Origin: Penicillus capitatus
Lineage: Eukaryota > Chlorophyta
Direction of reading: 5' to 3'
NCBI GenBank assembly: GCA_965649825.1
Contig: OZ287714.1
Coordinates: 124,001 to 188,000, forward strand
DNA length: 64,000 nucleotides
Positions within the stretch are counted from its first letter, which is position 1. Each line of letters starts with the position of its first letter. Both the position numbers and the translations under genes were made by a program. This document shows positions 55,785 through 64,000 of this stretch, piece by piece. Below the pieces are notes generated by a model. That model ran no database searches, was not told the DNA's origin, and was given only the letters and a program-made list of their open reading frames with translations.

Positions 55785-58700
55785 TGCAGAGCGAAGATGA
55801 CAGGATGGATCGATTTGACGGTTCTCATGGACACTGCCGCTTCATGGAAGGGGATGTCCCCCATTGCTCCGAACAGAAGCGATGTGATCTGCCTCGAATG
55901 TAGCATTGGACCATCGAGCAGCGTGGATGGATCGCAGGAAAGATACGCATCCGGACCGTTGCCGTTGTCTGACGTCGAATGCGGTTTGGACATGAAGCAT
56001 GAATCTCGACATAATCGTAAAACACGAGCAGCTGCAAGCGTCCAAACAGAGAATACAGGTTCTCTTTCATGCAGAGTGTTCGTTATCCTCAACAAGTGTG
56101 ACATCTCTCAGACATGACGACGTCTGGTCTGATAGAATCATCCCCATCAGAAAGCATCAAGCTGCTGAGTCGGTCGCGCTGGTGCTGGTGTTGCATCCTA
56201 ATCGCGCAACGCCATTCGAAATCGTCTTGAAGGGCGTTTCTTTGCCGCTTGAAGGAGAAGCCCTCTTCCATTCTTTGGACGATAACGTTGCCTTGGCTTG
56301 AGGCCATTGAGCAGTCACGTCACGCTCAACTTCGGGCAGCTGACCAAGGCGTGGTCGAGCGGCGCGTTAGTACGTTCGGGTCGGTATAAACGACGAACTT
56401 TCACTGGTAAAAAACAGTCTTTGCGAACGTTAAGCCTTTGTCGTTATAAACGCCTAAGCAACACCACCGTTCTCCTGGTGAACGAGCAACCGCCTGCGTC
56501 CACGAACGAACAGTCACCAGCCCGCACGAACAAACATCCTTGTCAACGGAGCGTGCGAAGGCGAACCGCTTTGTCGAAGACGTCATTCACGTGACGCCCT
56601 CTCTGTCGAACGCACACCAGATCTAACAAGGTTTCTCTGTCTGTGAGCAGTAAGATCTGCCATGTCGCGCCCGGCGAGTAAATGGCTGGAACTCGACCTT
56701 CTCCAAAACGCACTCAAGTCGTCCGTCGACGGACGTTTGGAACAGGAATCGCTCAAAGACGCCCGCAAATCCGTCAGGTCCTTCATCGACAATGGCTCCA
56801 TCGAGGCTGGAAGCGAGGAGCTGACGGAACTCGGGTCCAAAGCCCTCATGCGGTGCATCGTCTACGCCTACTCCGTTCGCGTTTTCGAACAGAAGGGAGC
56901 CATGTGTGGACCCTTGGCACGTGTACTTGAATGGTTCGTCCGTCGCACGGATACCGAAACGCAACGCGATTTCTGGGACGTCCTTCTGTTTTCTCGAAAG
57001 TACAATGCATCGAAGCTCTCTGTCGGTGATGTGACGGTGGGAAAGTGGAAAAAAGAACAAAGAAAGCATAACGAGCAGCCAGATCTGGGCATCCTGCTGG
57101 AACTCCTGTCCATTCCCCAGTCCACGGGACAGGAGGTCGACGCCATCGTGGGTCTCGTCGAAATGGCCCTGCGCGAAATGCGAACGCACTTGCCGCAGCC
57201 GGGCTCGCCGAGTGACTCTCGGGGACAGGACGCGGAGCAAAGAGCCTTGCAACACATCGCCTGTTCTCCTGAACTTCTCACGCTTTTTGTCAGCCCTTTG
57301 GTTGTGAAGACCATCTCACAGGGGCGAATCCCCTCCGATCAGTGTCTGCAGATCTCTGTAGAGGAAACGACGGAGTTGACGTGGAGCGATGGAAGATACG
57401 ATCGTGGCCGTCGTTGCACGATTGGTCCAAGAAAGAGGCCCGACGCGTTGATCGTTGATGCACTGATATCGCTGACGTCTCTCCGCGACGTGGCCGAGTT
57501 GATCTCAAGTCTCTCGGACGTTTACGATCCGTCTTCTGCCTTTGCCAAATCTCAACTGCGCAGCAAAATCCTGGACGTTATCTTCTTCTCGGATGGCGTC
57601 GTGATGTTTGACGCCTTGTGCTCCACTCTTCGTAGCACCGAGAAAAGGAACGACGCTCTGGTGCTCGACATCCTTGTCTACCTTTTTCAATCATCTTTTC
57701 GTTTTGGAGATCTCCCTGTGCTTACCATTGCGCGCTTCTCAGGATTTGTGTCTTTTTGTCTCAGAACCATCGGTCACTCGATTCCACAAGATGTCATAGA
57801 CGCCTGTCTCAGATCCGTCACTCAGTTTCAGCCTCAGACCAAGAAAGAGAAGGAGTGGCGCTTTGAACGCCTTTCGCTCTTGCGTTTTTTCTTTGCGGAC
57901 GACGTCGCACTCCCACCGGTCGCGAGTCTTGATGCGGACATGTTTCATTCTCTGGGGAGTTTGTTCCTTTTCCAGCATCGCGATCCGGATTTGGCACATC
58001 TGAAAAAAGATGCAGAGAAGCTGTCCTCGACGCTCGAGTCCCTTTCCCGTTACTGCCACTATGCGGACGATCAGTTCAGCGTCTTTCCGTGCCTGTTGCA
58101 GCTGGCCCGAGAGAACGGAGGGCACTTCTGCGTGCCCCTCCAGAATTCCTGTTCTCTGGACATGATCAAGAGATGGACGAAACGTCCAGGGATCGATGAT
58201 GTCCGCGTGCTTGTCGATCTTCTTCTGAGCCACGAGGACGAAGAAGGAGACTGGCTTCGTCTGGCACTGAACTGGCTGATGGAATCTGCCAACGGACAAC
58301 AGGCGTTGCAGGACGCGGAGATCGGGGAATCGACATGGGCAGAGGTGCGCGATCGCTTCCTTAAGCTGATGAGCGACGTCGGAGGGCAGAGCATCGACAC
58401 GGTTCTCTGTTTGACGCGTCTGGTGTACCTTCTGCTGAACCTGCATCCCGAGATCGTCGAGCCAGCCCTGACGCTTGTTGCTCGTGGCATCGTTCATTTC
58501 GAAATGCCCGATGACGAATTCGATCTGTTAATGGGGGCCATGACGGCCGACCTGCGTCGATCGGATGCTGTCATGAGGAAGCTGCTGTCTGCCGCCTTCG
58601 ATGCGTCCTTTTCCGACGGGTCAATCTCTGACACCGCCTTCTTCGACATGCTGGTCGCATTCGTGGAGAGACAGCCTAAGGAAGACAAAAGAGCTATCTG

Positions 58701-61331
58701 TCGTGTCATCCGTCAACTGGTGCACAGAGTCTTCGATCTCATGGAGAAAGATGAGAGCGACATCCAGACGGAAGGTTTGAAGAAACTGGTGCATCTTGCC
58801 ATCGAAGAGAGAACGGATAGCGGAACGGAAGCAGAAGAAGAGGCCGACTCCTCGCAGGATACACACATGCGTCCGTTCCTCTCGGCCACCTTCCCGGAAG
58901 GCAAGACTGTCCAGGTCGACACGGCGTCGTTGGACGGTATGAAGAAAATGGTTGCCGTGTTCGGTCGTCGTCAGCTAAACCTGGCGAGTGCGTCACTGAG
59001 AAAAGAGATCCTATCGCCTTCGGAGATGGAAGGCGCAACGGAGGGCTCTGACGATCGCTCCAGCGAGAGATCCGCATCTCTGATCCCAACAGAGACGACA
59101 GAAGAGAACATTCGGATGATCGAAGAGATCGTGGAGCACGATCGCTCTGTTCTGCTCTACGGAGCATCTGGAGTGGGGAAGACGGCCACTCTGAGGGAGC
59201 TGGCGGACCGAAGGGGCGTCGAATTGGTCCGTCTCAACATGTCCTCGAATCTCTCTCCGGAGGACTTTCTGGCGAAGATATCATTCGATCCCGTCGGGCA
59301 GATCGTGCTCGATGTGCAGCCCTTCGCCAGGAGCTTCGAGAAAGGCGACTGGGTCCTGCTCGATGAGATGAACCTGGCGGAGGAGAGTGCCCTCAAGGTG
59401 GTCGTCGATGCATTGGAGAGTGGCGAGATCGTGCTTTGCGACCAGAGCTCTGCACTGACGCCTCCTCGCATTCTGAAGAAGCATCCAAACTTCAGGCTGT
59501 TTGCCACCCAGAATCCGTGGCAGGCTGGAAAGAGAGAGCGAATGAGCCACGCCTTCTTCTCTCAGTTCTCCGTCGTGCACTTCAAGGAGCTGCCGAAGCA
59601 AGAGTGGGATCACATCGTACAGTCGACACTGCACCGCCACTTCGAAGGCGCAGAGACGGATCTCATTCGCGCCGTGGCAGGAAAGATGACCGGTTTCCAT
59701 TGCGACGTCAGAGAAGCCATCCAGAGCAGGTGCTGCGAGACGGGAAGCCACACCGTCGTCACGAACCGGGAGCTGTTGATGTGGACAGCAATGATATCAA
59801 CCGCCGAACAGCTGCCCAAGACGGACGAAGAGCTCGGCGACTATGCATGGCTGATCTACGGCAGCCGGTTCAGGGAGGACGGCCAGCAGCTGGTTCGAGA
59901 CGTCCTGAGCGAGAGTGGCCTGTCTGCCAGCCAGCAGAACGCCCCGTCGGGCACACCCCTTTCCAGTTTCGAAAGAATGGTGCAGGCATACGGCGCTCTG
60001 ACATCGGAAGGCAGACAGGGATGCGGATTCGAAGCGGGGGCCTTTTGGAAAAGACACTTCCCTGCAAAAGCATTGCCGGACGACAGCGTCAAGACGGTCG
60101 AGCGATGCTTGTCCATCCACGGAGATGTCTCGCGAGCCGTGCTCGATCCAGACTTCATGCGACGTCACGGAGTGTACAGTTCGTTCTCCGAGTTCTGGTT
60201 GGCGCAGTGGATCGCGGATGCCCTGCAGACAGGGTGCTTCAGGAGCGACAATCCAGAGGAGTTAGGCCGACTTGGCGCCGAGATCTACTGCCCCGCTTTC
60301 AGGACGGACGAAGCCCGGACGGTCATCCTGGACATCTTTGCGGCGAAGTGGAACGTCGATCGAGCCTCCGTGCCTTTCCGCAGCTCTGTCGTGCCGGAGA
60401 TGCCCGTGGCGCTCAATGATCAGTCATGTGCGTTGCTGACGGCGCTGGTCAATGCGCTGCGGAGCGAGCAGCCCATTCTGATCGAGGGATGTGCTGGATC
60501 GGGCAAGACCTGTTTGGCGAAGACGATCGCCTTCCTCCTGAGAAACCGCTACGAGCAAGTCACGCTCACCGCGGAGAGCGAACCCTCCGTCATGCTCGGA
60601 GAACACCTGCCCAAGGAGAACAGCCGTGAAGACATCGCCATAGAGTGGAGGGACGGTCCGCTGACGAGATCCTTCAAAGATGGCAGCGCCTGCATCGTGG
60701 ACAACATCGGTCAAGCAGAGGCAGTGTTGCAGGAGCGCGTCAACCCCGTACTGGAGTCGCCGAAGATCCTCTGCCTGTCGGAGAAGGGGGAGACGAAGAA
60801 TCTGCGTTGCCGCGTCCTGGCAGATGGGACGGTGTCCAAGGTGCCGGGGCCTGCGGCAGGATTCCAGTTCATCGCAACGCACACTCCGAAGGGCGTTGCT
60901 TCGAGAGGATACGACAGCTCGTCGAACGAACTGACTGCCGCCCTGGCCAACCGATTCCTCACAGTGCATGTGGACGATCCCGCACGGCTGCCAGACAGAG
61001 AGTTCTGCTCCGTCCTGCACTCCATGCTGCGATGCTCCCTGTGCGACGAGCATTGTCGACAGCATGCCGAAGGCATCTGCGATTACTGTCTAAGAATCCG
61101 AAGCTTTCTGCACAGGCAGGGAGGAAGGTGCAGCTTCAGACATTTCGTCACATTCCTGGACATCGCGACAAACCTGATGGTCCGGTATCCGCAGACAGAT
61201 GCAAGGGACTGCCTGCATTGTGCACTGATGGCAGCATTTGTCTTCCGCGCCAAGGACCGACAGCAAAGCAGTGACCTGCTGGATCACATGGGCTGCCGTT
61301 CGGACGTTCTGAGCAGACTGCAACTGCGTGA
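54182..61331. repeat. Right arm of the large inverted repeat
   Basis: This is the reverse-complement copy of bases 1-7144. Matching antisense frames of identical length on both sides (for example 58-687 and 60645-61274) show that there are no net indels in the long ATPase exon. The arms are not identical: scattered substitutions occur in exons, and the spacer around 56300-56560 is clearly more diverged. The arm lies about 1 kb from a retrotransposon, and its inner edge falls in the last codons of eIF3m. Confidence 0.95.
55785..56661. promoter_or_regulatory. Shared divergent spacer, right copy
   Basis: This is the counterpart of 4671-5540. It contains ACGTCA (complement of TGACGT) at 56317-56322 in the sequence AGTCACGTCACGCTC, so the motif pair is conserved although much of the surrounding sequence has diverged by substitutions and indels. 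Confidence 0.4.
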
Positions 61332-64000
61332 GAGCGTCGAGGTGGATCCGGAACTGGTGCTGACTCGATCGAGAGAAGCATACGCCGATGCCGTTCTGCT
61401 CGGCGTCTGCACGAACAAACCCGTTCTCCTCGAAGGAAAGCCTGCAGTGGGAAAGACTGCTCTGATCAGAGGACTGAGAAAGTTCCGTGGACGCAGCAAC
61501 CCTGTCACTGTTCTGAGCAACAGCGACACCACCACGCTGCAGGACTACTTCGGGACATGGCTGCCCGACAAGGCCGGATTTCATTACTCCAAAGGCGTCC
61601 TCGTTCAAGCCATGGAGAACGGAGACTGGTTCGTGGCAGATGAGTTCAATCTCGCACCCCTCTCCGTAGCCGCAGCACTGATGCCGTTCCTGGAGGGCTC
61701 TCGGGTGGTTCAGATTCCGGGCACCGGCATGACGATCAACGTCCATCCAGAATTCAGATTCTTCGCCACGCAAAATCCATTCCACGGAGGTGGAGACGGA
61801 AGAAAACTCCTGCCAATCACGGTGCAGAACCGTTTCCTGGAGGTGGGTGTGGGCGACTTTCCGGAAGAAGAATTCGCCGACATCATCTACAGGAGATTCC
61901 AGAGGGAAGAGTACAGGGACATCGTGAGCATGGCAGACGCAGAGCGTCTGTCCAGTCTGTACTTTGCGTCCTCCGGGATCTTCCGTCTAACCATGAGAGA
62001 CCTGATCAAGGTGGTTCGCCGTTTCAAGCTTCTCCGAGCAGAGAACGCAGGAGGAACAACATCTTGGGCCGCTGTCGTCATGTCACTGCTCAATCCACTG
62101 GTCTCCACAGAGGACGAAGGACAGCAGCTCCTGTCGCTCATCAGACAGGCATTCGGCGAAGAAGCAGAGATAATCGCAAGATCCTGCAAGGAGAAGCACA
62201 TCCAGGAGACGAGTCACGGGCTCTCGTTTTTCCAGGGACCTCTCTGCGTTTCCTTCAGTGGATATCGACTGGATCGAAGCCGTCTGTGGAAACACGGCAG
62301 TGCTGCGAAGCTCCCTCCCAAGATCTTTCAAGATAAGCTCGTCGAGTTGGCATTCACGATGAAGGCGAGGGAACCAGTGCTCCTGTACGGAGAGACTTCG
62401 TTCAAGACAGAACTGATCAGGACGTGGCTGGAGATCTCTGAGATGATGGACAGGGCACAGATGGTACACTTGACGTCCGATTCCGAAGCGACGGAGCTGA
62501 TCGGCCAAGTGCGTCTAGCATCCACAGTGGAAGTCCTTGAGATGTTGCTGTCCATCGGCAACTTCATTCTCCGAGAGATCGAGGCAGAGCTCATCGTGAG
62601 TGACAAGTCCGAAAACCGACAACTCGACATTCGACGGATTGACTGCGCGAGCGATCTTCCCAGAAGAATCAGTGTACTCAACGAACTCTTCAAGGGAAGA
62701 CTAGGAATTCCAGACGATCGGCTCTCGGCTGCCTCTGTCAGAGATACACAGTCTGCACCCTCTGACACGGATGAGAAAATGGAGGATTCGCCGGCCGCCG
62801 AGTACCAGGGATCCGGTGATGGTTCAAGCAGCGGTACGGAATGGGGAGGATCTGATGAAGAAGGAGGCCCCGTTCAGAGGGAACAGGAATCGATGGACGA
62901 GAACAAGGAGGATTCGCCGGCCGCCGAGGACCAGGGATCCGGTGATGGTTCAAGCAGCGGCACGGAATGGGGAGAAGCTAACGATGAAGACAGAGGCCAG
63001 GTTCAGAGAGAAGAGGAATCGAGGGATGCTGCTGGCAGTTTCTCTGGCGACCGGCACCCAGATGCAGATGCAGAAGTCGAGATCAGCGAAGCAAGGGAAC
63101 GCGCCGAAGAGCCCGAATACAGAGCATTTAACTCAGTCCTCGAAACGGTCAGGGAGATCGTTGATTTGCTCAACGAGGTCTTCGATCAGCACCCACCGGT
63201 TGCCCTGGAACGAGCAGTCCAACGAATGAACCAGTTGTGTGCGTTTATGTCGGATGCCAGTCGGGCTAAGAGCCATGGATGCTTTGTCTTCCGTGATGGT
63301 CCGTTTGTCAATGCCATCACGCTGAAGCACATATGCGTCCTTGAAGACTACGATCGATGTCCACAGTCTGTGACAGAACGACTGAACAGTGCACTCGAAC
63401 TGGATCCGACATTCTCCATTCCTGAGGACACATCTCTCAGCGGAATCGGTGCTGCGACGCTGGATATTCCAGAGACGGGTTACGCGTTCGTAACAACGGC
63501 AAATTTGGAGTCCGCTGCCAAGAAACCGAGACTCTCGGAGGCCACCAAGAGTAGGATCACGCGAATCCACATCCCGGCGTACTCCAGTGAGGATATCATG
63601 TCGATTGTCGATGCGAAGCTCTTCTGCGAGACGAAAGATGATTATCCGAATGAAGCTTCTCAACTGATGGATGCCATCCGAGCCATTCAGTCTGCATCTG
63701 TGGAAGAAACACACGAGAATCCATGCGCCGATTTTCGAAGAACTCTCAGATGGGCCAACTTTGTCATACACCATCCGAGGGAGACCATGACTTTCGAGAG
63801 AATCGTCCTGCTGGGAGCCAGATACTTCTATCTCCTCGGCCTGACGCCAGAACAGCAAAAGAACATCCTGTTGAGTCATTTCGGCGATGAAGTTCGCGCC
63901 TTGGACAAGGCACTCGACGAAGTCAAGGCCACGGAAGGGAACAGCGCCTCCTCCTTTGGCATCACGATCGAAGATCGAATAGGTAGAGGCGATCGATTGG
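56662..64000 (+). CDS. Midasin-like giant AAA+ ATPase, right copy (3' end outside window)
   Basis: One open frame runs from ATG 56662 to the window end: more than 2,440 codons with no intron needed. About 830 residues of helical N-terminal region precede AAA modules with P-loops at residues about 834 (GASGVGKT), 1276 (GCAGSGKT), 1592 (GKPAVGKT) and a degenerate one at 1910 (GETSFKTE). Walker B and sensor motifs: VLLDEMNLAEESALKVV with LFATQNPWQAGKRER; ACIVDNIGQAEAVL, lacking the catalytic Glu; WFVADEFNLAPLSVAAAL with FFATQNPFHGGGDGRK. Sequence of the third module resembles midasin best. An acidic tandem repeat follows residue 2040. Midasin normally has its acidic region near the C terminus, so this may be a divergent midasin or a sister giant AAA protein. 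Confidence 0.75.
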   Translation, partial: MSRPASKWLELDLLQNALKSSVDGRLEQESLKDARKSVRSFIDNGSIEAGSEELTELGSKALMRCIVYAYSVRVFEQKGAMCGPLARVLEWFVRRTDTETQRDFWDVLLFSRKYNASKLSVGDVTVGKWKKEQRKHNEQPDLGILLELLSIPQSTGQEVDAIVGLVEMALREMRTHLPQPGSPSDSRGQDAEQRALQHIACSPELLTLFVSPLVVKTISQGRIPSDQCLQISVEETTELTWSDGRYDRGRRCTIGPRKRPDALIVDALISLTSLRDVAELISSLSDVYDPSSAFAKSQLRSKILDVIFFSDGVVMFDALCSTLRSTEKRNDALVLDILVYLFQSSFRFGDLPVLTIARFSGFVSFCLRTIGHSIPQDVIDACLRSVTQFQPQTKKEKEWRFERLSLLRFFFADDVALPPVASLDADMFHSLGSLFLFQHRDPDLAHLKKDAEKLSSTLESLSRYCHYADDQFSVFPCLLQLARENGGHFCVPLQNSCSLDMIKRWTKRPGIDDVRVLVDLLLSHEDEEGDWLRLALNWLMESANGQQALQDAEIGESTWAEVRDRFLKLMSDVGGQSIDTVLCLTRLVYLLLNLHPEIVEPALTLVARGIVHFEMPDDEFDLLMGAMTADLRRSDAVMRKLLSAAFDASFSDGSISDTAFFDMLVAFVERQPKEDKRAICRVIRQLVHRVFDLMEKDESDIQTEGLKKLVHLAIEERTDSGTEAEEEADSSQDTHMRPFLSATFPEGKTVQVDTASLDGMKKMVAVFGRRQLNLASASLRKEILSPSEMEGATEGSDDRSSERSASLIPTETTEENIRMIEEIVEHDRSVLLYGASGVGKTATLRELADRRGVELVRLNMSSNLSPEDFLAKISFDPVGQIVLDVQPFARSFEKGDWVLLDEMNLAEESALKVVVDALESGEIVLCDQSSALTPPRILKKHPNFRLFATQNPWQAGKRERMSHAFFSQFSVVHFKELPKQEWDHIVQSTLHRHFEGAETDLIRAVAGKMTGFHCDVREAIQSRCCETGSHTVVTNRELLMWTAMISTAEQLPKTDEELGDYAWLIYGSRFREDGQQLVRDVLSESGLSASQQNAPSGTPLSSFERMVQAYGALTSEGRQGCGFEAGAFWKRHFPAKALPDDSVKTVERCLSIHGDVSRAVLDPDFMRRHGVYSSFSEFWLAQWIADALQTGCFRSDNPEELGRLGAEIYCPAFRTDEARTVILDIFAAKWNVDRASVPFRSSVVPEMPVALNDQSCALLTALVNALRSEQPILIEGCAGSGKTCLAKTIAFLLRNRYEQVTLTAESEPSVMLGEHLPKENSREDIAIEWRDGPLTRSFKDGSACIVDNIGQAEAVLQERVNPVLESPKILCLSEKGETKNLRCRVLADGTVSKVPGPAAGFQFIATHTPKGVASRGYDSSSNELTAALANRFLTVHVDDPARLPDREFCSVLHSMLRCSLCDEHCRQHAEGICDYCLRIRSFLHRQGGRCSFRHFVTFLDIATNLMVRYPQTDARDCLHCALMAAFVFRAKDRQQSSDLLDHMGCRSDVLSRLQLRESVEVDPELVLTRSREAYADAVLLGVCTNKPVLLEGKPAVGKTALIRGLRKFRGRSNPVTVLSNSDTTTLQDYFGTWLPDKAGFHYSKGVLVQAMENGDWFVADEFNLAPLSVAAALMPFLEGSRVVQIPGTGMTINVHPEFRFFATQNPFHGGGDGRKLLPITVQNRFLEVGVGDFPEEEFADIIYRRFQREEYRDIVSMADAERLSSLYFASSGIFRLTMRDLIKVVRRFKLLRAENAGGTTSWAAVVMSLLNPLVSTEDEGQQLLSLIRQAFGEEAEIIARSCKEKHIQETSHGLSFFQGPLCVSFSGYRLDRSRLWKHGSAAKLPPKIFQDKLVELAFTMKAREPVLLYGETSFKTELIRTWLEISEMMDRAQMVHLTSDSEATELIGQVRLASTVEVLEMLLSIGNFILREIEAELIVSDKSENRQLDIRRIDCASDLPRRISVLNELFKGRLGIPDDRLSAASVRDTQSAPSDTDEKMEDSPAAEYQGSGDGSSSGTEWGGSDEEGGPVQREQESMDENKEDSPAAEDQGSGDGSSSGTEWGEANDEDRGQVQREEESRDAAGSFSGDRHPDADAEVEISEARERAEEPEYRAFNSVLETVREIVDLLNEVFDQHPPVALERAVQRMNQLCAFMSDASRAKSHGCFVFRDGPFVNAITLKHICVLEDYDRCPQSVTERLNSALELDPTFSIPEDTSLSGIGAATLDIPETGYAFVTTANLESAAKKPRLSEATKSRITRIHIPAYSSEDIMSIVDAKLFCETKDDYPNEASQLMDAIRAIQSASVEETHENPCADFRRTLRWANFVIHHPRETMTFERIVLLGARYFYLLGLTPEQQKNILLSHFGDEVRALDKALDEVKATEGNSASSFGITIEDRIGRGDRL
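62782..63033 (+). repeat. Two-copy 126-bp tandem repeat encoding an acidic segment
   Basis: Units start at 62782 and 62908 with GAGGATTCGCCGGCCGCC. The period is 126 nt, so 42 residues are duplicated in frame (EDSPAAE.QGSGDGSSSGTEW). The first halves are nearly identical while the second halves have diverged. The segment is Ser/Gly/Glu-rich and probably disordered. Confidence 0.85.

Noticed and set aside
1-64000. CRISPR arrays, bacterial operons or phage genes
   Set aside because: Every well-supported gene is eukaryotic, most have introns, and no array of direct repeats with spacers is present.

Overview
This is 64 kb of a nuclear eukaryotic genome. Coding regions have roughly balanced GC, and genes are split by very short introns, about 45-65 nt where I could fix both ends. 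Genes are packed on both strands with little space between them. Four genes point to a plastid-bearing alga of the green lineage: a CAS-type thylakoid calcium-sensing protein, a gamma-tocopherol methyltransferase with a transit-peptide-like leader, a kinase-PP2C fusion of the kind annotated in plants, and a plant-type class XI myosin. The species cannot be named from this sequence.

The window is framed by a large inverted repeat. Bases 1-7144 match the reverse complement of 54182-61331, and the left arm runs off the window edge. Each arm carries the same divergent gene pair: eIF3m and a giant midasin-like AAA+ ATPase. The right arm continues outward through a longer part of the ATPase gene to base 64000. 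The arms differ by scattered substitutions and small indels, and they differ more in the intergenic spacer than in the exons.

The 47-kb unique segment reads from left to right as follows. 7.6-12.2 kb: an ABI1-type PP2C phosphatase, a ZCCHC10-like zinc-knuckle/RS protein and a NASP-like histone chaperone. 12.8-18.1 kb: a secreted ankyrin-like/trypsin-like protein lacking the catalytic Ser, the tocopherol methyltransferase and the kinase-PP2C fusion. 18.4-21.2 kb: the complex I assembly factor NDUFAF2, two small unknown genes and a gamma-carbonic-anhydrase-like complex I subunit. 21.3-26.4 kb: coatomer alpha, a DUF4864 protein and a small unknown gene, all on the minus strand. 26.8-30.0 kb: a Snf7/CHMP4 ESCRT-III gene, a SARNP/MOS11 SAP-domain gene and mitoribosomal bS21m. 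30.2-37.0 kb: class XI myosin and a membrane protein. 37.0-42.2 kb: an LRR protein, the STT3 oligosaccharyltransferase and a second LRR protein. 42.4-49.0 kb: an aldo-keto reductase, CAS, a small secreted protein, a NUDT14-like Nudix hydrolase and a serine carboxypeptidase. 49.5-53.2 kb: a decayed non-LTR retrotransposon. 53.3-54.2 kb: fragments of unknown genes running into the repeat junction.

Most genes are housekeeping: translation, vesicle traffic, N-glycosylation, mRNP and chromatin handling, mitochondrial complex I and ribosome, plastid function. They do not form one pathway, although two (NDUFAF2 and the gamma-CA-like protein) both serve mitochondrial complex I. Splice sites were placed by hand from reading frame and family similarity; exon boundaries given as exact coordinates were checked for frame, others are approximate.
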